DNA of 64,000 bases, taken from Hormiphora californensis. Its lineage: Eukaryota; Ctenophora; Tentaculata; Cydippida; Pleurobrachiidae. The position numbers and the translations under genes were made by a program. The notes under the pieces were generated by a model that was given only the letters and a program-made list of their open reading frames with translations, was not told where the DNA came from and made no database searches. The stretch is taken from positions 7,099,298 through 7,163,297 of the forward strand of contig CM035353.1 of NCBI GenBank assembly GCA_020137815.1. The letters run 5' to 3'. This document shows positions 22,068 through 30,704 of this stretch, piece after piece. Position 1 is the first letter of the stretch. Each line of letters opens with the position of its first letter.

Positions 22068-25000
22068 ATGTTGTCCGCTGCTGCTTGTTCAGCCAGATCC
22101 ATCAATCCTGGTGGGAGTAATGTTGGGTTCAGGGCAGCCGCCGCCGGCAGTGTGAGTGACATGATAATATGACATGTACTAGACATATCCGTATAGATCT
22201 ATTGTTGCCTGGCTAGACTGTGTTTCGGGCGCCCCAATGTAAAGTGAGGGTTAGAACATAACTAATCTATTGCATATAGCTAATAAAATTTAATACTTAG
22301 TTTCTTTTCAGTCAAGTTTAAAGAGAGAGGATTCGTGTGACTCCGCGTCAGCCCATGAATTGATCCGGGTCCCCCTCGATTTTCAAAAAGACATCATCAG
22401 AGTTAATGTTTGTGGTCAGGAACATTTTATAAGGTAACGATCATACAGTCGGACCCCGATATACCAGGCGAAACGGGGGGAGGGGGGGGGTACGTGACCC
22501 AAATGGTTGGACGCCATGCCTTAAGGGTACACCTCGGCGAAATTTTTGTCGAGTGCCCGCTTAGCTCACCATATGGGGTTGTAGGGCATACCGAGGGGAC
22601 CTCAAATATGCAATTTTAGCCCTTAACTCTATATATATATAGCAAAAATATGAATTCGAGTTAAGGGCTAAAATTGCATATTTGAGGTCCCCTCGGTATG
22701 CCCTACAACCCCATATGGTGAGCTAAGCGGGCACTTGACAAAAATTTCGCCGAGGTGTACCCTTAATAAGGGGTGGATACCTAGTGGGTCTCTGACCAAT
22801 AAGCAAGCATTTTGGCATGGCATCCAACCAATAAGGTCATGAACCCCTGCCTGATCCCCTCCCGGTCCGACTGATATACATTCTTCATATTTCTCCATCT
22901 AAGCTATGCTCCGAATCCTGCTTTTTGTAAAATCTAGGTATCCATGTATTACATTTTCAGTTCAGCGTTAGTATCTAAGTATCCTAGCACCCTTCTTGGA
23001 TCGCCAGCCCGGGAAAGATATTTTCGGACAGATCTAAACAGTTACTACTTCGATAGAAACAGACATGCGTTCGATGCGGTCATGGGGTATTACCTATCAG
23101 GTGGTGTGTTTATGTACCCAGCTAAATTAAACAGGTAATTTTAAATAAATTTTACTTTTAAATATATTCTAATATTGCATGTATAATTATAGATTGTTAC
23201 AAAAATTTGGTTGTACAATGAATAAAAACTTCTGAAACTGAATCATTATTTAATTAAACCAATTAGCACGTTTTATCCTGTCTAGGGAGGTGGTACATCG
23301 GGAGATGCTATTTTATAGGATACCAATATTTGATGAACAGGAGGTGGCCCCCGTGGAATTACCCCAACCAACCACTCAAAAGGAAAAGGTGGGACTCCTA
23401 TACTTTATGTTTTGGATAACTTTGTACATTTGAGCATGTGTTAGTTGCATTAACATGTTATTTCAGTTGTTCCAGACGTTAAACTTTCCAAAATCATCAG
23501 TCCTGGCGACAATATTATCGTGTTTGGACTGTGCTCTCATCTTTCTTTCTGTTACACTCCTAATAATGGAAACAGAACCCAAGTTTAAGAAACATTTTGA
23601 GGATCCGGAAGACAGTTATTGTCTGTTTCTCTTTGTTCTCAACGCTGCTATCATGGTGAGAACCAAGTTCAGGAACCGACCTACACAAGTAAACAACCAA
23701 TCAGAACTCGTTATTTAGGTCACGTGACTGGTTATCAGCCAATCAGGAACCAGTATTTCCTGATTCGGTCGGTTCCTGACCAAGTTATATATATTTCAAA
23801 AAGTACCATATATGCTGCTATTTTGTAAATGTAATCCCGGTATATTCCCCCAGATTTACTTTACGGTCGACTACGGGTTACGCCTCTTCACTCATCCCTC
23901 TATGAAAGAATTTTTTACAATGATCCTACCCTGGTTGGACCTCCTCTCAATCCTTCCTTTTTATATTGAGTTACTAATGATGGGGTTCTCGTCACATAGA
24001 CCTTCTGCATTCGCTGAACCTGGCCAGAGTAAGTGTACATGTATCTCTCTCTCTCTCTCTCTCTCTCTCTGATCCTGGGGGTGGTGAGCTGATCCTGGGT
24101 GTGGTGCAGTGATATTGTGATCCGATCCGAAGGTTATTTTTAGTCTAATCAGTGCATGTATCAGGTGGTAAAATATTAACATGATATTCTGAGAGAGTTT
24201 TAAGAACAATACATCCGTGCACTAGGTAATAACAACGGCGGTGGTCTGGTGGTGTTGAGAGTTTGCAGGATCTTTCGAGTAACGAGAGTGTTCAAATTTG
24301 CACGCCGTTCGGAGAACCTTCTAATTCTCCTCAAAGCAGTGGGAAACACTTACAAGGAACTTATACTATTGTCCGGTTAGTGTAGAAGACCAAATTACAG
24401 TCGGACCCCGATTTAGGGACACCCTCGGGGGAAAGGCTCTTGTCCACTAAATCGGGGTGTCCACTAAATCGGGGCCAAATAAGGTTAATTTCCTATATCG
24501 GGGGGAAAAAATCCTGTCCCTAAATCGGGGTGCCACTAAATCGGGGTCCGACTGTAGTACAATTGTGTGATCATGATATCCTCCTAAATAGTTGAGGTAT
24601 AATAGTAATATGTTTTCCTTAAAAACCCATATTTTAGGTGTGGTTGGTTTAGCTGTGGTCTCATTTGGTAGCGTGATGTACACAATTGAAAGCTTACCCA
24701 GCTCGCAATGCCCCAATGTGACGAATAGTTCAACTGATGGCTCACAAATAGCTCCTCCTACATGCCAGAAAACTCAGTTCACCTCCATTCTCATGAGCTG
24801 CTGGTGGGCGGTCATTACAGTTACAACTGTGGGTAGGTGTTTTATTATTTGGCATTTTTCATTTAATGCCGTTATACATTTATCACAATTGAACACCGTT
24901 GAATTCGAATATTAGTGCAATGATTCTGTTTTATTCAGGCTATGGTGATATGGTTCCTATATCTACGTTAGGGAAGTGTATGGGCTCCTTTGCTGTATTC

Positions 25001-25301
25001 TGTGGCCTCATTATCATTGCTCTTCCTGCTACAATTATCGGTAATTGTTGGATAAGGTTTTGTGAATTTCCCATTTTTACAAGCAGCCGATTTAGAAAGA
25101 ATCCAAGGGGTAACTTTATACTGCCCGCTCTTTATGAGAAACTGCTTTTATGAGAAACCGTCCCTAGCGCGTAAGATCCCCAAAAGGGGAATTACGTATT
25201 TTAACATCTTCCTTTTTTTAGTAACGCGGTTCAGTGAAGAGTATGAGAGGAGTAAAATGCAGAGTGACGGGGGCGGAGGGTACAACTCAGCCTCCATGTA
25301 A
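22068..25301 (+). CDS. Voltage-gated potassium channel, Shaker (Kv1)-like, 10 exons
   Basis: Exons: 22068-22151, 22312-22433, 22961-23134, 23286-23388, 23467-23655, 23854-24028, 24226-24375, 24638-24832, 24939-25040, 25222-25301. All have GT-AG borders and matching phases, giving 457 aa. It forms tetrameric plasma-membrane K+ channels. The T1 domain (from RVNVCGQ; FDRNRHAFDAVMGYYLSGG) lacks the Zn-binding CC of Shab/Shaw/Shal, which suggests Shaker type. S1-S3 follow. S4 is LRVCRIFRVTRVFKFARR, with a positive residue every third position. S5, an extended turret with two Cys and two N-glycosylation sites (NVT, NSS), and the filter TTVGYGD come next, the filter split by an intron. S6 has PAT in place of the PVP hinge. 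The C-tail is short (about 25 aa). Translation may start upstream if exon F joins. Confidence 0.9.
22446..22873. mobile_element. pogo-type MITE in Kv intron 2, with nested insertion
   Basis: It starts CAGTCGGACCCCGATATACC and ends CGGTCCGACTG, the same TIR family as 10108-11064. A 238-bp TTAA-flanked foldback lies inside it at 22525-22762. Confidence 0.75.
22525..22762. mobile_element. TTAA-flanked foldback MITE (GGGTACACC ends)
   Basis: TTAA at 22521-22524 and 22763-22766 flanks a near-perfect palindrome starting GGGTACACCTCGGCG. The arms match the outer arms of the 2.4-kb element at 55437-57832 (shared CCTCAAATATGCAATTT and ATATGAATTCGA), so this is a short member of the same family, nested in another MITE. 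Confidence 0.8.
24398..24554. mobile_element. pogo-type MITE, 157 bp, in Kv intron 7
   Basis: TA-flanked, with the TIR CAGTCGGACCCCGATTTA at both ends and internal repeats of CACTAAATCGGGG. It lies between exons 24226-24375 and 24638-24832, so the reading frame is not affected. Confidence 0.85.
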
Positions 25302-25954
25302 TTTACAACAGACAACATGGAATGAGCCGGGTACTACCAGCTGACCCATGGTTTCCTATTATAGTTATCTTTCATATACTACCTGGATCATATGTAGTCT
25401 ACTGCTCCATCGACCACCGTGGAACTATAATACTGTGAATATAAATACCAGACAATTGCCAAACACTTGGATTCAATGGATTCATGGAAGGGCTCCACTT
25501 TTAATTTAGCTTGTAAACGGGCCACATGAAGTTTATAATTATAAAACACTTGTCTATTATTTGCACCATCGATTATCTAATTCTTTATGCAATAGCGAAG
25601 AGCATATATTGTGCAGGTCATAGTGATTTTATTAGTGATCGATAATGCTCATTAGTTGTATCTTATCATAGCAGCAAAATGGGGATATTTGGGCAGGTCT
25701 GTTGAATACACGGTCTGCATCGGGCCCGATCGGGTATTATAGTGGAATAGTGATACTAAGTTTCAATGATTTAGTAAGTTTTCAATACGATATTAGTATA
25801 CTGACTGGAGCGTGTAATTGAATTTGTATTGTTTGATTGCTTGGTTTACTCAAATTCAAATTGTGGTTTTACATTTTGAGAGAAGAACTTAACCGCTGGA
25901 ATGAACAGGAACATATTTATATTAATAAACTGTAGGGTGAGCCGAGCCGTCAGC
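25302..25954. other. Kv 3' flank, no gene seen
   Basis: AT-rich sequence following the stop codon. It probably includes the 3' UTR; AATAAA-like words occur downstream (for example near 25922). No ORF or repeat of note. Confidence 0.5.
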
Positions 25955-26108
25955 ACGGACTGTAAAATGCTAGGCGCTACAAGGGTACCTTGACCTCCCC
26001 TAATTGACTCAATTAGGGGAGGTCAAGGCCAAGGTACCCTTGTAGCCTAGCATTTTACAGTCCGTAGGTTGTCGAGCACGCTCAATTATTGAGCGTGCTC
26101 GACAACCT
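25955..26108. repeat. Two adjacent perfect hairpins
   Basis: 25955-26065 is an inverted repeat with ends ACGGACTGTAAAATGCTAGG and centre CCCTAATTGACTCAATTAGGG. Immediately after it, 26066-26108 is a second palindrome (AGGTTGTCGAGCACGCTCAA and its complement). They are probably two small non-autonomous elements. 26109-26940 holds only degraded repeats related to 26942-27176 and to 30046-30502. Confidence 0.7.
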
Positions 26109-26941
26109 ATGGGGTTTCCAGCCCAATAAACCTAGCTGGTACTGTGAAAATGGGGGAGAGAGAATTTTGACAGCGCAGGCAAATCTTCGAAGCAATTGTT
26201 TTGAAGATCCTGGTGTGATCGCGCCCTCAAAGATGACGAATATGTCGACAAAATTAGCGATTTTATGGAAAGCGCTGTTATACAGTTAGTTCCATGCATT
26301 CCCCGCCGCGCGGCGCGCATCATAGTTGGACGCAATTTCACCGCAATTTTGACTTTTCGCCGCGCGGGTGTGAAAATTTAAGAAAGTCAAAATGTTTTGC
26401 CCGAAAATTTTGGCCGGCGTTAAAGTCTGGGTATTTGGTAAATGCTGACAAGCGGTTTGGGTTAGGGGTGGGGTTAGGCCTTAAAATTTCCTACCAGATA
26501 AACTTTGAATTAGTCAAAACGGTTGAGTGGTTTGCCGGTTAGAGCGATTTGAGTGAATCAACGACCAGGGGCGGCTCTGCCATGCGGACGATGCGGACGC
26601 GGACGCATTTTTACTTTGGATCACGGAGAGAAAAAGAAAAAATTCAAGGAAAAGGGTCAATTTTTTCTCAAAATTTGATGTTTCAAATGAGATTTTTAGT
26701 GAAATCCGCGTGCCACACAGGTTTTTTGCCGTCGCAGTATGTTTTGATCGGCCCACTACGTCAAAATAGCCAATGCGGACCGTCCGCATTGGGTATTTCG
26801 ACGGAACGCGCGAGTTAAAAATGTTTCAGCCGCATTTTGACCAGAGCGGCTGAAAGCCGCGCACCGCCCCTGTCAACGACTGTCTAAACGCTGTGTAAAT
26901 ACTGAACTTTTTTAGGTATCCCTTGTTTGGGGGCGACGTTA

Positions 26942-27176
26942 GGGCGCGATCACACCGAGATCTTCGAAAGAATTCTTTCGAAGCACCAAACCCGATCACA
27001 CCAAATTGTTTCGTTTGGTTCTTGCGCGCGGATGGCTATTGTATGCTTTTCACTGTCGTCAGAGTCACAAAAATAGCAATAGACATACGCACGCAAGAAC
27101 CAATCGAAACAATTTGGTGTGATCGGGTTTGGTGCTTCGAAAGAATTCTTTCGAAGATCTCGGTGTGATCGCACCC
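26942..27176. mobile_element. 235-bp foldback MITE with TTA target duplication
   Basis: The ends GGGCGCGATCACACCGAGAT and GGGTGCGATCACACCGAGAT are inverted. The whole element is nearly palindromic with TTCGAAAGAATTCTTTCGAA in each arm. TTA lies at 26939-26941 and 27177-27179. A 3-bp TTA duplication is characteristic of PIF/Harbinger-type elements (inference). A related end lies near 26187-26224. Confidence 0.75.
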
Positions 27177-27818
27177 TTATCCCTTTGAGGACCATAACGA
27201 TTGGCCGAGCAGAATTTTCTAATTTTTTGTGGAGAAGGTCAGGAGAATAGTCTAAGATTATACGAAAAGGGTTTACTGAAATCGGGTTTTTACTTTTTGT
27301 GTTATGACATGGGTCATATATGACCCAGTGGTACTTATATGGTACAAAAAGGTTAGAGACGTCCTGTGTGAGCTATACTGTTATCAGGGACATAAAAACC
27401 GGCTCATTGGTGTACTAGAGGCATGACTAAACTGTTACAACCGGAATATTACGTCTCAGACGGTTTTTTACCTGATTTGGGTCATATATGACCCAGTGGG
27501 CCGTTTGGGAAAATTTCAATGATATTGCCGAAAATTAATGAGTTTCGCTATTTCAACACAAAATAAGCATTTGAAAGTTATTAATATGCTATATAATGAT
27601 TGTTTAACCATTCGAATTAGATATTATGGGAATATTTACTAGATTTGGGTCATATATGACCCAGTGGGTCGTATAGGAAAAAATCATACTTCGAATTCAA
27701 AAACTCAAATTTCAATCCTTATTTGATGTACAACCAATTACTCGTATCAATACAAATCCAATCAATAATAGTCCAATCATTCTAACTGATGGTGATGATA
27801 AACAGTTTCGCTTTTGAG

Positions 27819-28435
27819 TCAGACAGAACCCCTCCCTTTACAACCACTAGCCGAACAACCAATATAGGTTTTCTTGTCCGATTTGCAAACATTACACCTA
27901 CGCCTCTGATCGACGTAAACTGGAAGATGGCTCCCAGAAAGAGCTGGAGCAGATGATCCGTCTTTCTTAACCTGTTGCAATGGGAATGCCCGTTCTATAC
28001 AACTAAAGTCCTCAACTATACCTCTACAAACTGCCAAACGAAACTCTTTCGAAGTTTCAGTTTTGTTCGGATGGATGGCCTGGTAAGCTATTCGTGAGTT
28101 CATGAGTGATTGATCCATAAAATTAAACACTAGTCTGAGATAGTACCTGTGTTTCGACCTCCTATCAGTTCCACAAGTAATAGACAGTCTGTCGTGCAAG
28201 TCGACTCCCCCATTATATAGGCATTGTAGGACTTGATCACTTCTGGGCATGGAAAGGACGTCTTTGTTGCCTTCCCCTTCACTCTTCTCAGGACTGTTTC
28301 GACTTTTTCACAGCTATTGGCGCTTGTAATGACATGAACAGGCTTATTGTCGATCCATTTTACCACGTTTGTTGCCGTAGATGCTACTGCAGATGCGGCA
28401 GGTGACCGGAATATCTTCATCTCTCCACGTGACAT
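27819..28435 (-). pseudogene. piggyBac transposase C-terminal fragment (left arm)
   Basis: Two overlapping frames give the piggyBac signature (YN..GGVDLHDRLSI, then RRSKHRYYLRLVFNFMDQSL) and end in a Cys-rich ribbon (RRCNVCKSDKKTYIGC) typical of piggyBac C-termini. A frameshift near 28200 separates the upstream part (DNKPVHVITSA and PCPEVIKSYNAYI) from GGVDLHD. The N-terminal half and the first catalytic Asp are absent from this arm. Inactive. Confidence 0.85.
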
Positions 28436-28632
28436 GTCCTTATCTGCAGGAAACGATGGCTCCTTTTCGACCTGCTGAAACTACCCCGGTATAATAGATA
28501 CCATTCTCGAGAAGATGCAAGAGTAAAACTGGTTGCCTTTATCAATTTGCCTTATACACGGGACGGAAAGAATCACCTGAGCTGGGGCTAGGCGAATCTG
28601 TTGTTGTTAGTCTCACAGAATCTCTGTAGGAC

Positions 28633-29166
28633 ACCTGGGTCAACGTGTACGCCGACAACTACTTCTCAACCCCCGCCCTAGTCCTCAATCTTCTCGAGAA
28701 TGGTATCTATTATACCGGGGTAGTTTCAGCAGGTCGAAAAGGAGCCATCGTTTCCTGCAGATAAGGACATTTCACGTGGAAAGATGAAGATATTCCGGTC
28801 ACCTACCGCATCTGTAGTAGCATCTACGACAATAAACGTGGTAAAATGGATCGACAACAAGGCTGTTCATGTCATTACAAGCGCCAATAGCTGGGAAAAG
28901 TCGAAACAGTCCAGAGAAGAAGGAAGGGGAAGGCAAAAAAGTCGTCCTTTCCATGCCCAGAAGTGATCAAGTCCTACAATGCCTATATGGGGGGAGTTGA
29001 CTTGCACGACAGACTGTCTATTACTTGCGGAACTAATAGGAGGTCGAAACACATGTACTATCTCAGACTAGTGTTTAATATTATGGATCAATCACTCATA
29101 AACTCACGAATAGCTTACCAGACCATCCATCCAAACAAAACTGAAACTTCGAAAGAGTGGTTGTAA
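28633..29166 (+). pseudogene. piggyBac transposase fragment (right arm)
   Basis: The frame starts with VYADNYFSTPALVLNLLENG, which contains the conserved catalytic Asp context DNYF of piggyBac transposases. A stop follows, then fragments through MGGVDLHDRLSITCG to TSKEWL. At the point where the left-arm copy continues into the Cys-rich ribbon, this copy ends early at about 29164. It is a pseudogene with several frame breaks. Confidence 0.85.
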
Positions 29167-30045
29167 AGGGAGGGGGTTCTGTCTGACTCAAAAGCGAAAC
29201 TGTTTTTATCATCACCATCAGTTAGAATGATTGGACTATTATTGATTGGATTTGTATTGATACGAGTAATTGGTTGTACATCAAATAAAGACTGTAATTT
29301 GAGTTTTTGAATCCGAAGTATGATTTTTTTCCTATACGACCCACTGGGTCATATATGACCCAAATCTAGTAAATATTCCCATAATATCTTATTTGAATGG
29401 TTAAACAATCATTATATAGCATATTAATAACTTTCAAATGCTTATTTTGTGTTGAAATAGCGAAACTCATTAGTTTTCGGCAATATCTTTGAAATTTTCC
29501 CAAACGGCCCACTGGGTCATATATGACCCAAATCAGGTAAAAAACCGTCTGAGACGTAACATTCCGGTTGTAACAGTTTAGTCATGCCTCTAGTACACCA
29601 ATGAGCCGGTTTCTATGTCCCTGATAACAGTATAGCTCACACAGGACGTCTCTAACCTTTTTGTACCATATAAGTACCACTGGGTCATATATGACCCAAT
29701 TTTTGAAATCGCTATAGCTCAGTCAATTTTTAATATTTTTTGATGCGGCTTTTTTCTTGCAATTCTAGTTGGTCTTCTTCTAAAGTGTTTAAAATTATAG
29801 AAAATTCGTAGGAGGCGTTTAGAAATGGCATCAAAAGTTAAAAAATGACCAAAATGAACATCATTTGGACCCAATTATCTAAGCCTTAACATCAATGATT
29901 GCACATGAAACTTGGATTTTTAGGTAGAGAAATGTCTAAACTATGATTTAGGCTTTAGTTTGGGCTCAAAAGTTAATCCTGAAGCTGAGAAATCAGTCTT
30001 TAGTGCAATGGGTCATATATGGCCTGTGGTCCTCAAAGGGTTATA

Positions 30046-30502
30046 TTACGATCTGGGTGTTTGCTGGCCTGTTTACCGGTGTGAGCTGCCAAAAAAGTAC
30101 CCTGCACTAATATAAAATGGCTCTGACTACCAAACCACTCGACCGTTTTGGCTAATCCAAAGTTTATCTGACAGGAAATGTCAAGCCCTAACTCCAACCC
30201 AAACCTCAGCCCTAATTCTAACCCTACTTTGGCCCTAACCCTAAAAAACCGTGAGTGCTGACACTCCAAACACCCAGATTTGGTTGAAAAGTCGAAAAGT
30301 GCTTTGAAAAGCGAGGCCAGCATTAAAATCTGGATGGTTGGAGCGTCAGCACTCACGGTTTTTAGGGTTAGGGGCCAAAGTAGGTTTAGAGTTGGTTGGT
30401 TGGTAAAACGGTTGAGTGGTTTGGCGGTTAGAGCCATTTTAGTGCAGAGTACTTTTTGGCAGTGAGCATCTGTAAACAGGCCAACAACCACCCAGATCGT
30501 AA
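30046..30502. mobile_element. 457-bp inverted-repeat element
   Basis: TTACGATCTGGGTGTT at the left pairs with the complement at the right end (CACCCAGATCGTAA). The arms contain complementary CCAAACCACTCGACCGTTTT / AAACGGTTGAGTGGTTTGG blocks. A diverged relative lies at about 26440-26560. The ORFs here are shadows of the repeat. Confidence 0.65.
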
Positions 30503-30704
30503 CGGCGCCCGAAAAGCGCTGCCTTATCCCGTGCTGCCTTATGACTTATCCAACAGTTTTTTCTAATAGGGTCAGTAAATTTGCCAAACATGTCCGCTAC
30601 AAAAAATCAAATTTCTATCTGGTGCCAGTTGCTGTTAGACATTTTCAGGCCAAATTTGATATAATCAATGTCAACTATATCAAGACTAATTTTCAGGGCA
30701 CTTC

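Larger units (their letters stand above)
27181..30040. mobile_element. piggyBac-type element rearranged into a palindrome, 2.86 kb
   Basis: Flanked by TTAT (27177-27180 and 30041-30044), a variant of the TTAA used by piggyBac. Both ends begin CCCTTTGAGGACCA. The left arm (27181 to about 28510, minus) and right arm (about 28690-30040, plus) are diverged inverted copies of the same 3' half of a transposon, each with a broken transposase fragment. The 5' half is missing, so both termini are the same end. Three perfect copies per arm of the palindrome GGGTCATATATGACCC lie at 27311, 27479, 27647, 29346, 29514 and 29682, with a degenerate one near 30009. Their regular spacing suggests protein-binding sites. 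Confidence 0.85.
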
